Assembly (NCBI GenBank): GCA_023443125.1 | Contig: JAEZVO010000070.1 | Location: 1 to 55,873, forward strand | Source of the DNA: Actinomycetes bacterium | Lineage (GTDB): Bacteria; Actinomycetota; Actinomycetes; Propionibacteriales; Propionibacteriaceae | Length of the DNA stretch: 55,873 bases | Direction: 5' to 3' | Shown: piece after piece, positions 16,871-25,287 of the stretch | Numbering within the stretch: the stretch's first letter is position 1 | How the letters are laid out: each line of letters starts with the position of its first letter | Made by a program: the position numbers and the translations under genes | The notes under the pieces: generated by a model | What the model saw: the letters and a program-made list of their open reading frames with translations, nothing else | The model's database searches: none | What the model was told of the DNA's origin: nothing

Positions 16871-16945
16871 GTGTGGTTTCGATACGCACCCTTCGGGCGC
16901 TACTCAACCACCGGAAGGCGCACAGCGGCTACTCAACCACCGGGG
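16871..16945. repeat. 75-bp direct repeat, copy 2
   Basis: Second copy of the unit at 16578-16652, 74 of 75 bases identical. It ends 3 nt before the mannosyltransferase stop codon. Together with the palindrome between the copies, it fills the whole 427-bp gap between the two genes. Confidence 0.9.
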
Positions 16946-16948
16946 CAT

Positions 16949-18502
16949 CTAGATCCAGGTGCCTAGCCACATGCGCATGAGCCACTCGGGGCGCGTCATG
17001 AGTTGGTTGGTGAGCACGGGATAGATGAACGCGAAGTTCAAGATGATGAGCCCGACGATGATGCCGACGATGATCGCGCGACGCCGTCGGAAGGGATGAT
17101 CCGCGGGGCCGAGGAAGCGTACGAGCACCATCGCAAGAATCGTCACCGTGAACGGAATGATCATGATGGCGTAGAAGAAAAACAGCGGCCGGTCGGCGTA
17201 GCGGAACCAGGGCAGCCACGTCGACGCGAGCGCCAGGATGGGCACAGCGAATCGCCAGTCGCGCCGTCCGAGCCACAGCCACAGTGCAATGACCAGGGCA
17301 ATCGCCGCCGCCCACCACAGCAGGGGAGTACCCAGCGCCGACACTACGCGCAGACAGGTGGTATCGACGGCGGTGCACCCCTGATCGCCGGGCTTGATGT
17401 CGTTTTCGGCGGCGATCCCCGTCGTGCGAATCATGAATAACCAACCCGCCGGATGCGCCTCGTAGGTGTGCGTGGCCTCCTGCATCATGTGGGAGCCGGT
17501 GTGAAAGTTGTACATCTCCTTGTGGTAGTGCCACAGCGAGCCGAGGCCGTCGCCGAAGATGCGTACCGCAGTGTCGTCGGGATGCTGAGCGCCGTAGTCA
17601 CGGCCCCATCCGCCGTCGGTGCGAAGCCACGGAATCCATGACGCTAGGTACGCCCCGAGCCCCACGACGACGATCTGCACGAACGCCAGCGGTGCGTCGA
17701 TCAGCAGCGCCATCCACGGGCGTTTGGCGCCAGCGAGGTTGCGCGCGCCGATGTCCCAGCAGACCGTGACGATGCCGAACACCGCCATCACGAACATGGA
17801 GTTCCACTTCACGGCAACCGACGCGCCCAACATCAGCCCCGCGACGAGCCGCCACGGCCGCCACCAGAACCACGGGGCGGGCCCACCGTCGAAATCAGGA
17901 ATGCCGTGCTCGCGCAGCACGCCGGCGAGTTTGTACCGGTACCAGTCGCGGTCGGCCAGCAGTGCCGAGATACCTGCGACGGCGAACACCGCTTGGAAAA
18001 TATCGAGCAGCGCGAGGCGACTCATCACGAAGGCGAGACCGTCGAAGGTGAGCAAGATGCCCGCGAGGGCGCCGATCATCGTCGAGCGTGACAGCCGACG
18101 CGCCATGCGGATGGTCAACATCACCAGCAGCGTGCCGGCGAACAGCGCCGAGACGCGCCAGCCGAAGGAGTTCAGACCGAAGAGCAGCTCGCCAAGGCCG
18201 ACGAGCTCTTTGCCAAGCGGGGGATGGACGACGAACGACGCGTTATTGGTGACCTGATCGATGTTGCCTGCGACGATGTGGCCGTCGGCGTGCTCTTTCC
18301 AGTCCAGCTCGTAGCCGTGGTGCACGAGCGTCCAGCCATCTTTGGCGTAGTACGTCTCATCGAACGCCAGCTTGTTGGGGTTGGCGAGCCCGACGAGCCG
18401 CAGCACGAACGCGCAAGCCGTGATGCCAATGGTGACGAGCCACGACGTGAGTTCGTCACGGCGCAGGCGGCCTTCTTCAAGCGCTTCGATGGTGGTCATC
18501 AC
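16949..18502 (-). CDS. Dolichyl/polyprenyl-phosphate-mannose protein mannosyltransferase (PMT)
   Basis: A 517-residue integral membrane GT39 glycosyltransferase that moves mannose from polyprenyl-phosphate-mannose to secreted proteins at the outer face of the membrane. The catalytic acidic pair is Asp48-Glu49 in LAFDETYYAKDGWTL. VHPPLGKELVGLGE and SVAVKWNSMFV are further family signatures. About ten membrane segments are visible. A TACACT -10 (18510-18515) ends 7 nt before GTG 18502, so that leaderless start is preferred; ATG 18499 follows directly. Placement next to rsmI matches Rv1002c-Rv1003. Confidence 0.92.
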   Translation of the reverse strand: MMTTIEALEEGRLRRDELTSWLVTIGITACAFVLRLVGLANPNKLAFDETYYAKDGWTLVHHGYELDWKEHADGHIVAGNIDQVTNNASFVVHPPLGKELVGLGELLFGLNSFGWRVSALFAGTLLVMLTIRMARRLSRSTMIGALAGILLTFDGLAFVMSRLALLDIFQAVFAVAGISALLADRDWYRYKLAGVLREHGIPDFDGGPAPWFWWRPWRLVAGLMLGASVAVKWNSMFVMAVFGIVTVCWDIGARNLAGAKRPWMALLIDAPLAFVQIVVVGLGAYLASWIPWLRTDGGWGRDYGAQHPDDTAVRIFGDGLGSLWHYHKEMYNFHTGSHMMQEATHTYEAHPAGWLFMIRTTGIAAENDIKPGDQGCTAVDTTCLRVVSALGTPLLWWAAAIALVIALWLWLGRRDWRFAVPILALASTWLPWFRYADRPLFFFYAIMIIPFTVTILAMVLVRFLGPADHPFRRRRAIIVGIIVGLIILNFAFIYPVLTNQLMTRPEWLMRMWLGTWI

Positions 18503-18572
18503 GCAGGTGAGTGTAACCAGTCGCGCGAACAGTGCGCCGCGCTCGCCCGGCAGCCGGCGATAGGCTGGGCGT

Positions 18573-19415
18573 ATGTCCGACGGTGTTTTGATCTTGGCGG
18601 CCACCCCCATCGGGTCGAGCCGGGACGCCAGCGACGCGCTACGAGAACTGCTCACGAACGCCGACATCGTCGCGGCCGAAGATACCCGTCGCGCGGTCAC
18701 ATTGCTGCGCCGGCTGGGCATCACCGCGAACGGGCGCATTGTGTCGTATTTCGAGGGCAACGAATCGCAGCGCACGCCCGAGCTCGTCGACGCAGCCCGC
18801 GCCGGCGCCACCGTCGCGCTGATCACCGACGCCGGCATGCCATCGGTATCCGACCCCGGCTACCGCGTCGTTGCGGCGTTCCTCGAAGCCGGACTGCGCG
18901 TGACCGCCCTACCCGGCCCCTCTGCAGTGCTGACCGCACTCGCTGTCTCAGGGCTGCCCGTCGACCGCTTCTGCTTCGAGGGCTTCTTGCCGCGCAAAGT
19001 CGGGGAGCGACGTCGACGGCTCGACGCGCTCGCCACCGAGGAACGCACCATGGTGCTGTTCGAAGCGCCTCACCGGCTGGAGGAGTTCCTCGCCGACGCC
19101 ACCGCGGCGCTGGGCGGTGACCGCCGCGTCGCGTGCTGCCGCGAACTCACGAAACCACACGAGGAGGTGTTTCGCGGCACCCTCGACGAGGCCCTGAGCT
19201 GGGCGCGCGACGGCGTGCGGGGCGAATGCACTGTGGTGATCGAGGGGGCCACCGTCGTCGAAGTGGAACCGGAGGATGCGCTCAGCCTGGTTCGCGCCCG
19301 GATAGATTCGGGTATGAAACTCTCGGCGGCCGTGGCTGAGGTGGCGTCTGTCACCGGACGCCGCCGCAAGGAGCTCTACGCTGCAGCCGTCGCCGAGAAG
19401 GAAGGACGATCATGA
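18573..19415 (+). CDS. rsmI: 16S rRNA (cytidine1402-2'-O)-methyltransferase RsmI
   Basis: A 280-residue tetrapyrrole-methylase-fold enzyme that 2'-O-methylates C1402 in the 16S rRNA decoding centre. Family motifs are LAATPIGSSRDAS, AAEDTRRAVTLLRRLGI, LITDAGMPSVSDPGYRVV, and the SAM-contact LPGPSAVLTALAVSGLP. The C-terminal SVTGRRRKELYAAA helix is intact. TAGGCT (18561-18566) ends 6 nt before the ATG, so the gene is probably leaderless. It overlaps tatD by 4 nt. Confidence 0.95.
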   Translation: MSDGVLILAATPIGSSRDASDALRELLTNADIVAAEDTRRAVTLLRRLGITANGRIVSYFEGNESQRTPELVDAARAGATVALITDAGMPSVSDPGYRVVAAFLEAGLRVTALPGPSAVLTALAVSGLPVDRFCFEGFLPRKVGERRRRLDALATEERTMVLFEAPHRLEEFLADATAALGGDRRVACCRELTKPHEEVFRGTLDEALSWARDGVRGECTVVIEGATVVEVEPEDALSLVRARIDSGMKLSAAVAEVASVTGRRRKELYAAAVAEKEGRS

Positions 19416-20275
19416 ACGTGCTGGAAGAGTTGGGTTTGCCGGCCCTGCCGGAACCGCTGCCGCGAGGCATCGTCGACAATCACACCCACACCTCCACCAC
19501 CGAGCACATGTCGAAGCTGAAGCCGGGCGAGTCGCTCGCGCTTGCCGCCCAGGTGAACGTGACGCACATCGTCGACGTCGGTTACGACGTGGCCAGCTCC
19601 CGTCACGCCCTTGAGCTGGCCGCAGCACAGCCTTGCGTGGCGGCCGCCGTCGCGCTACACCCGAACGACGCCGCCGTCATCGCCACGCGCGACGGGGACG
19701 AGCCATTCGAGGCGACGCTCGCGGAGATCGAACGCATGGTGCCCGAAGCCACCGCGGTCGGAGAAACCGGCCTCGACTACTACCGAACCCGCGATGGCGA
19801 CGGCAAACGCGCGCAGGAGCGCTCGTTTCGTCGGCACATTCAGTGGGCCAAGCAGCACGACAAGACGCTCGTCATCCACGACCGCGAGGCCCACGACGAC
19901 ATCCTCCGGGTGCTCGACGACGAAGGTGCCCCCGAGCGCACCGTCATGCACTGCTTCTCTGGGGACGCCGACTTCGCGACCGCCTGTGTGGAGCGCGGGT
20001 TCTGGCTGTCGTACCCGGGCGTGGTGACCTTCGGGTCTGCGCCGAATCTGCGCGAAGCCGCCCACGTGACGCCGTTGGAGAAGATCCTCGTCGAGACCGA
20101 CGCGCCCTACCTCACACCGAAGCCGGAGCGTGGCAAACCCAACGCGCCCTACCTCATCCCGCACACCGTGCGCTTCCTGGCGGACCTCCTCGACGTCGAC
20201 CTCGCCGAGTTCTGCACGCAGGTGACCGAGAACACCTGGGCCGCCTACGGTGGCCGCTGGGGCGACGATGACTGA
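19412..20275 (+). CDS. tatD: TatD-family metal-dependent hydrolase
   Basis: A 287-residue TIM-barrel metallohydrolase of the TatD DNase family. Metal ligands are visible in GIVDNHTHTSTTEH (N-terminal H-x-H), AVGETGLDYYR (Glu), LVIHDREAHDD, MHCFSGD and ILVETDAPYLTP. Members act as 3'-5' exonucleases on damaged or fragmented DNA/RNA. The start overlaps rsmI (ATGA) and the end overlaps rsmA. In mycobacteria rpfB lies between tatD and ksgA; here no resuscitation-factor gene intervenes. Confidence 0.93.
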   Translation: MNVLEELGLPALPEPLPRGIVDNHTHTSTTEHMSKLKPGESLALAAQVNVTHIVDVGYDVASSRHALELAAAQPCVAAAVALHPNDAAVIATRDGDEPFEATLAEIERMVPEATAVGETGLDYYRTRDGDGKRAQERSFRRHIQWAKQHDKTLVIHDREAHDDILRVLDDEGAPERTVMHCFSGDADFATACVERGFWLSYPGVVTFGSAPNLREAAHVTPLEKILVETDAPYLTPKPERGKPNAPYLIPHTVRFLADLLDVDLAEFCTQVTENTWAAYGGRWGDDD

Positions 20276-21152
20276 GATGGGGCTGCTGGGCCCGGCGACC
20301 ATCCGCGCGCTCGCCGACGAGCTGGATCTTCGCCCGACGAAACAGCGCGGCCAAAACTTCGTCCACGACCCCAACACCGTGCGGCGCATCGTCGCGATGT
20401 CTGGCATCACCGCTGCAGACCAGGTGCTCGAGATCGGGCCTGGCCTCGGTTCCCTCACGCTCGGGCTGTTGGAGACCGGGGCGAGCGTCACTGCCGTCGA
20501 GATCGAGGACGCGCTGGCCGCCCGCTTGCCACGCACCACGCGCGAGCGCCTCGGCGACGAGGCCGCCACCCGGTTGGCGGTGGTTCACGCCGACGCGTTG
20601 GAAGTCGACGAGTTGCCCGGGCGTGCGCCGACCGCCGTCGTCGCGAATCTGCCCTACAACGTGTCGGTACCCGTGCTGTTGCGCTTGTTGGAGCTGTTTC
20701 CAGGGTGGAGCCGGGGGCTTGTGATGGTGCAGCTCGAGGTGGCCGACCGTCTCGTCGCCGGCCCTGGCTCGAAGGTGTACGGGGTTCCGTCGGCCAAGGC
20801 GGCCTGGTATGCCGACGCGCAGCGAGTAGGCACCGTCGGGCCCGCGGTGTTTTGGCCGCGGCCGAACGTCGACTCCGGACTCGTGCAGCTCACCCGCCGC
20901 GAGCCACCGGAAGGTTCTCGCTCCGCCACCTTCGCGGTGATCGATGCAGCCTTTGCGCAACGTCGAAAGATGCTCCGCGCCGCGCTGGCGCCGCTGTTCG
21001 GTTCGTCGGCGGCGGCGAGCGCGGCAATCGAATCCGCTGGGCTCGCACCCGAAGCGCGAGGCGAGACGCTCACCGTCGGCCAGTTCGCGGCCATCGCCCA
21101 GCAGCTGCCGACACTGGCAGCCGACTCCCCATCTGACACGTACAACCGCTAG
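20268..21152 (+). CDS. rsmA: 16S rRNA dimethyladenosine transferase RsmA/KsgA
   Basis: A 294-residue methyltransferase that dimethylates A1518 and A1519 of 16S rRNA. Motifs are RPTKQRGQNFVHDPNTVRRI, the SAM motif I LEIGPGLGSLTLGL, and the catalytic NLPYNVSVPVL (an N-L-P-Y variant of NIPY). ATG 20268 overlaps the tatD stop in ATGACTGA. The track-length alternative six codons upstream has no better site. Its 3' neighbour is ispE, the usual order. Confidence 0.95.
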   Translation: MTEMGLLGPATIRALADELDLRPTKQRGQNFVHDPNTVRRIVAMSGITAADQVLEIGPGLGSLTLGLLETGASVTAVEIEDALAARLPRTTRERLGDEAATRLAVVHADALEVDELPGRAPTAVVANLPYNVSVPVLLRLLELFPGWSRGLVMVQLEVADRLVAGPGSKVYGVPSAKAAWYADAQRVGTVGPAVFWPRPNVDSGLVQLTRREPPEGSRSATFAVIDAAFAQRRKMLRAALAPLFGSSAAASAAIESAGLAPEARGETLTVGQFAAIAQQLPTLAADSPSDTYNR

Positions 21153-21161
21153 ATTGGCGAC

Positions 21162-22064
21162 ATGTCGACGGTTCGGGTACGGGTGCCTGGCAAGGTCAAC
21201 CTTGCGCTGCGCGTGGGCGAGACCGATGCTGAGGGCTACCACCTGCTCGGCACCATCTTCCAGGCCGTGTCGCTGAGCGACCTCATCACCGTCGAAACCG
21301 CTGAGCCAGGACAGTTCCGCCTGTCCTTCCACGGCGAAGGCGCCGGGTTCCTTCCCGTCGACGACACCAACCTCGCGATGCGCGCCGCGAAATTAGTGGC
21401 GAGCCACTTCGGCATCGACGACGCAGGCGTGGCCATCAGTGTCCGCAAGCGCATTCCCGTGGCGGGAGGCATGGCGGGCGGTTCCGCGGACGCGGCCGGC
21501 ACGCTCCTCGCGTGCAGCGAACTGTGGGGCGTGCACGCTCCTCGTGATGTGCTCCGGCAGCTCGGCGCGCAGTTGGGTTCCGACGTGCCGTTCCTACTCA
21601 TGGGCGGCACCGCGCACGGCAGCGGCAGGGGCGAGATCCTCGAACCCATCGCGACGACGGGCGCGTTCCACTGGGTGTTTGCGCTGTCGCACAGCGGGCT
21701 GTCGACTCCGGCGGTGTTCCGGGAGTTCGACCGCATCTCACAGCCACAACCGACCGACATCCCCGCACCGTTGCTGGAGGCGTTGCATGTCGGCGACGCG
21801 CACGCCGTCGGCGCCCACCTCATGAACGACCTCCAGCGTGCAGCCATTAACCTCCAGCCGACGCTGCAGCACACGCTCCAGCTCGGCCTTGAGCACGGTG
21901 CCCTCGGCGCGGTGGTGTCCGGCTCCGGCCCCACCTGCGCTTTCTTGACCGCATCAGAACGCGACGCGGAGGCGCTCGGCGAGAAGCTCGCGCTGTTTTC
22001 GGGTGTGCGCACGGTGCGGTTGTCGACGGGCCCCGTCGCTGGAGCCCAAGTGGTGCGCGACTAA
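21162..22064 (+). CDS. ispE: 4-diphosphocytidyl-2-C-methyl-D-erythritol kinase IspE
   Basis: A 300-residue GHMP kinase of the MEP isoprenoid pathway that phosphorylates CDP-methylerythritol at the 2-hydroxyl. The N-terminal VRVPGKVNLALRVG carries the catalytic Lys region, PVAGGMAGGSADAAG (about 99-113) is the ATP-binding glycine loop, and VVSGSGPTCAFL is motif 3. TAGATT (21150-21155) ends 6 nt before the ATG, a leaderless signature, even though the gene follows rsmA by only 9 nt. Confidence 0.95.
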   Translation: MSTVRVRVPGKVNLALRVGETDAEGYHLLGTIFQAVSLSDLITVETAEPGQFRLSFHGEGAGFLPVDDTNLAMRAAKLVASHFGIDDAGVAISVRKRIPVAGGMAGGSADAAGTLLACSELWGVHAPRDVLRQLGAQLGSDVPFLLMGGTAHGSGRGEILEPIATTGAFHWVFALSHSGLSTPAVFREFDRISQPQPTDIPAPLLEALHVGDAHAVGAHLMNDLQRAAINLQPTLQHTLQLGLEHGALGAVVSGSGPTCAFLTASERDAEALGEKLALFSGVRTVRLSTGPVAGAQVVRD

Positions 22065-22067
22065 CCG

Positions 22068-22745
22068 TCAGCCGTGTGCCTGGCGCTGCTCCTCGATACG
22101 CTCGACCAGCAGGTGCGGATCCGGCTTTAAATTCGCCATTCCGTTCCAGGCGAGATTCACCAAATGGCGCGCGACAACCGTCTTCTCCGGCTCGCGGTGA
22201 TCGAGCCACCGATGCCCTGTTTGCGCGACGAGCCCCACCAGCGCCTGAGCATACAGCCCTGCGAACCGGGGGTCATGCCCTAGACGCTCGAACTGCCTGC
22301 CCAGGATGTCTTCCACCTGCGAAGCGATGTCCGACAGTATCGACGCAAACGAACCGGTCGGCTCCGTGAGCGACGAGTCGCGTGCCAGGATGCGAAATCC
22401 GTCGGGGCATTCGTCGATGTAGTCGAGCAGAGCGAGGGCACCGCGCTCGAGCAGCTCGCGTGAGCGCGCTCCGGGCGTGGTGATAGCCGCGTGGATGGCG
22501 TCATGGAGGGCGCGCGTCTCTCGGTCGACGACGACGGCGTAGATGCCCTCTTTGCCGCCAAAGTGCTCGTAGACCACGGGCTTTGAGACTCCGGCTGAAG
22601 CGGCAATCTCTTCCACCGACGTTCCCTCGAAACCGCGGTTGGCAAACAGCTCGCGCGACACGCGGATGAGCTGCTCGCGACGCTCGGCAGCGGTCATCCG
22701 GACTCGTGGACGACGGGCGCGCGGACGCTGCGGAGTGGTTGCCAT
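22068..22745 (-). CDS. TetR-family transcriptional regulator
   Basis: A 225-residue regulator with an Arg-rich N-terminal tail and a TetR helix-turn-helix: LIRVSRELFANRGFEGTSVE, then IAASAGVSKPVVYEHFGGKE. The C-terminal ligand domain is generic. ATG 22745 is chosen over an upstream in-frame start because it begins the usual basic leader. Mycobacteria have a TetR gene (Rv1019) at the glmU-mfd position of this block, so it may be orthologous. The target is unknown. Confidence 0.88.
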   Translation of the reverse strand: MATTPQRPRARRPRVRMTAAERREQLIRVSRELFANRGFEGTSVEEIAASAGVSKPVVYEHFGGKEGIYAVVVDRETRALHDAIHAAITTPGARSRELLERGALALLDYIDECPDGFRILARDSSLTEPTGSFASILSDIASQVEDILGRQFERLGHDPRFAGLYAQALVGLVAQTGHRWLDHREPEKTVVARHLVNLAWNGMANLKPDPHLLVERIEEQRQAHG

Positions 22746-22781
22746 GCACCCAATCTTGACCCATCGGCCGAGAAATTGCAC

Positions 22782-23339
22782 TCACCCCGCCACGATCCAG
22801 CAGTTCTGAGCATGGTCGTCGACGACCCCGACAGCCTGCATCAAGGCGTACATCGTGACCGGCCCGACGAACACGAAACCAAGCTGCTTCAGCCGTGTCG
22901 CAAGCGCTACCGACTCGGCCGACTGGCTGGGCGCTTCCTCCGGCGTGGCTGGCCGACGATGCTCAGCCGGACGATGTTCCTCGAGCAGGCTCATGAGCGA
23001 GCCACCCGCAGCGTGCAGCTCAACGAGTGCCCCGGCGTTGCGAATTGCCGCCCGTATCTTTCGCTTGTTGCGGATGATGGTGGCATCGCTCATCAGCCGC
23101 GCCACGTCGTCGTCTGTGTACGCCGCAACCACTTCCGGGGCGAACTCATGAAAGGCCTGCCGGAACGCCGCACGTTTCCGCAACACCGTGAGCCAGCTCA
23201 ACCCCGACTGGAAGCCTTCCAATGCGAGCCTCTCGAAGAGCTCGCGCTCGTCGGAACTGAGCGCGAGCGGACGGCCCCATTCCTCGTCGTGGTAGCGCTC
23301 GTAGAGCGCATCTCCTGTGCCGAAACATCGGATTGTCAC
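22782..23339 (-). CDS. tag: DNA-3-methyladenine glycosylase I (Tag)
   Basis: A 185-residue helix-hairpin-helix base-excision glycosylase that removes 3-methyladenine. Zinc-ligand and pocket signatures are present: IRCFGTGDALYERYHDEEWG at the N-terminus (Cys5 and the His), the FERLALEGFQSGLSW stretch with its catalytic-pocket Glu, LGFVFVGPVTMYALMQA, and VVDDHAQNCW near the C-terminus. The GTG start has GAAGGAG upstream. It precedes the TetR gene on the same strand with a 36-nt gap, so the two may be cotranscribed. Confidence 0.94.
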   Translation of the reverse strand: MTIRCFGTGDALYERYHDEEWGRPLALSSDERELFERLALEGFQSGLSWLTVLRKRAAFRQAFHEFAPEVVAAYTDDDVARLMSDATIIRNKRKIRAAIRNAGALVELHAAGGSLMSLLEEHRPAEHRRPATPEEAPSQSAESVALATRLKQLGFVFVGPVTMYALMQAVGVVDDHAQNCWIVAG

Positions 23340-23433
23340 CTTCTATCTCCTTCCTCATCTTCACTATGGCCGCGAGCGCTGCCGGATTCCCATCCGGGAA
23401 ACAATCTGTGGAAAACCCAGTAGACCCGAGCAG

Positions 23434-23517
23434 AAACTGCAAAACTCGCCACCAGATGCTCCAAACCACCGGTTTTCGGGGTCTGAGCGAGCGCTGTTGG
23501 CGAGTTTTGCAGTTTCG
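23434..23517. repeat. Palindromic element, family B copy 1
   Basis: Arms of 23 nt (23434-23456, 23495-23517; left begins GAAACTGCAAAACTCGCCA) differ by one base and enclose a 38-nt loop. On the minus strand the loop reads ACCCCGAAAACCGG. The second copy is at 40564-40647. It lies in the 282-bp gap between tag and tRNA-Gln, where I see no other gene. Confidence 0.9.
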
Positions 23518-23590
23518 CACGCGCAACCTCCCCACACGACGTGCAACGTGCCGGCTCGCCGGGGAAGTGGTCAGTACGGCCAGGCTGCAA

Positions 23591-23618
23591 TACACTGCTG
23601 TGAGCCCCTTCGAGGGGC
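23591..23618 (+). promoter_or_regulatory. -10 box and leader hairpin of tRNA-Gln
   Basis: TACACT (23591-23596) is a likely -10 element. It is followed by a perfect GCCCC-TTCGA-GGGGC hairpin (23604-23618) that ends 3 nt before the tRNA 5' end and may mark the precursor leader for RNase P processing. No convincing -35 is seen. Confidence 0.4.
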
Positions 23619-23621
23619 GAT

Positions 23622-23703
23622 ACCCCGGTTGGTCTTTCGGCAGGGCCCGCCTGACTTTGAATCAGGATTAGCGAAGTGGGTTCGACTCCCACCCGGGGTG
23701 CCA
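23622..23703 (+). tRNA. tRNA-Gln (TTG anticodon), slightly irregular
   Basis: Acceptor ACCCCGG/CCGGGGT, D-stem GGTC/GGCC, anticodon stem CCTGA/TCAGG with loop CTTTGAA (anticodon TTG), T-arm GTGGG-TTCGACT-CCCAC, discriminator G and encoded CCA (23701-23703). Irregularities are two unpaired bases between D and anticodon stems and a 9-nt variable region. A tRNA-Gln just upstream of glmU is, as I recall, common in Actinobacteria. Confidence 0.8.
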
Positions 23704-23821
23704 CTGCACCAGGTGCCACCCGCCATCTGCACTGGGTGCGTGCCGCTGCCTCCACCGTTCCAAGACACAGGGACGCAATGCGCAGTAGAGTGAGTAGCGC
23801 ACGCCGGAGTTAGGAGCGCTC

Positions 23822-25282
23822 TTGACTGATCTCGCACCAGTGTCCGCAGTCGTTGTCCTCGCTGCAGGTGGCGGCACCCGGATGAAATCGAAGAAATCGA
23901 AGGTGCTGCACGAAGTAGCTGGCAAAACCATGCTCAGCTACGCAGTCTCCGCCGCCGCCGCGCTCGACCCGGAACATCTCGTCGTTGTGGTGGGCAACAA
24001 GCGCGAGCAAGTCGTCGAAGAGCTCGGGCGCCTCAACGAGTCGGTCACCTCGCAGGTCCAGGAAGAGCAGCGCGGCACTGGCCACGCGGTCCAGTGCGGA
24101 CTCGCCGGCCTAGACAACATCCAAGGCGACGTCGTCGTCACCTACGCCGACGTCCCGATGCTCACCGGCGACACTCTCCGCCAGCTCGTCGCCGTGCACC
24201 GCTCCCACAGCAACGCCGTCACGGTGATGACGGCCAACGTCGACGACCCCACCGGATACGGACGCATCCTCCGCGACGGCGACCGCGTGCGCGGCATCGT
24301 CGAGCACAAGGACGCGACGGAAGAGCAGCGCGCCATCACGGAAATCAACTCCGGCATCTACGTCTTCGACGCCGAGACGCTGCGGGTCGGCCTCGCCAAC
24401 CTCGACGCCGACAACGCCCAGGGCGAGCTCTACCTCACCGACGTGCTCACCCACGCCAACGGCACCGGCCAGCAGGTCGGCGCCTACGTCACGGAAGACC
24501 TGTGGCAGGTCGAAGGCGTCAACGACCGCGTCCAGCTCGCCCGCATGAACGCCGAAATGAACCGCCGCATCCTCGACGAGTGGATGCGCCAAGGCGTCAC
24601 CATCATCGACCCCACCTCCACCTGGATCGACGTCGACGTCGACCTCGCCCAGGACGTCGTGCTCCACCCGGGCACCATCCTGCAGGGTGCCACCACCATC
24701 GGCGAGGGCGCCATCATCGGCCCCAGCACCACGCTCATGGACGTCGAGGTGGGTGCAGATGCTGAAGTCATCCGCACGCACGGCTCGTTCGCGGTCATCG
24801 GTGAGGGAGCCACCGTCGGGCCATTCAGCTACCTCCGCCCCGGCACCATCCTGGGCGCTGACGGCAAGATCGGGGCGTTCGTCGAGACGAAGAACGCCAA
24901 GATCGCCCCGACGGCGAAGGTGCCGCACCTCACCTACTGCGGCGATGCGATCATCGACGAGGGCGTCAACATCGGCGCCGGCACCATCTTCGCCAACTAC
25001 GACGGCGAGAAGAAGTACCCCACCCACGTCGGCAAGGACGCGTTCGTCGGCTCCAACTCGGTGCTCGTCGCCCCCGTCGACATCGCTCCCGGCGCCTTTG
25101 TCGCCGCCGGATCGGCTGTCACCGACGACGTCCCCGCCGGCGCACTTGCCGTCGCGCGCGGACGTCAGCACAATTCTGAAGGCTGGGCCGCAAAGCGTCG
25201 ACCTGGCTCGAAGTGGGATGAGGCCGCGGCCGCCCACGATGGATCCATCAACCCCAAGGTCGCCGAATCACGGGAGCACTGA
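23822..25282 (+). CDS. glmU: Bifunctional UDP-GlcNAc pyrophosphorylase / GlcN-1-P acetyltransferase GlmU
   Basis: A 486-residue two-domain enzyme that makes UDP-N-acetylglucosamine for peptidoglycan. The N-terminal uridyltransferase (about 1-240) has VVLAAGGGTRMKSKKSKVLH and QEEQRGTGHAVQCGL. The C-terminal left-handed beta-helix acetyltransferase (about 265-470) has the hexapeptide pattern, FVETKNAKIAPTAKVPHLTY and NIGAGTIFANYDGEKK. TTG 23822 follows TTAGGAGC. It is followed after 5 nt by prs, as in other Actinobacteria. Confidence 0.96.
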   Translation: MTDLAPVSAVVVLAAGGGTRMKSKKSKVLHEVAGKTMLSYAVSAAAALDPEHLVVVVGNKREQVVEELGRLNESVTSQVQEEQRGTGHAVQCGLAGLDNIQGDVVVTYADVPMLTGDTLRQLVAVHRSHSNAVTVMTANVDDPTGYGRILRDGDRVRGIVEHKDATEEQRAITEINSGIYVFDAETLRVGLANLDADNAQGELYLTDVLTHANGTGQQVGAYVTEDLWQVEGVNDRVQLARMNAEMNRRILDEWMRQGVTIIDPTSTWIDVDVDLAQDVVLHPGTILQGATTIGEGAIIGPSTTLMDVEVGADAEVIRTHGSFAVIGEGATVGPFSYLRPGTILGADGKIGAFVETKNAKIAPTAKVPHLTYCGDAIIDEGVNIGAGTIFANYDGEKKYPTHVGKDAFVGSNSVLVAPVDIAPGAFVAAGSAVTDDVPAGALAVARGRQHNSEGWAAKRRPGSKWDEAAAAHDGSINPKVAESREH

Positions 25283-25287
25283 GAATA

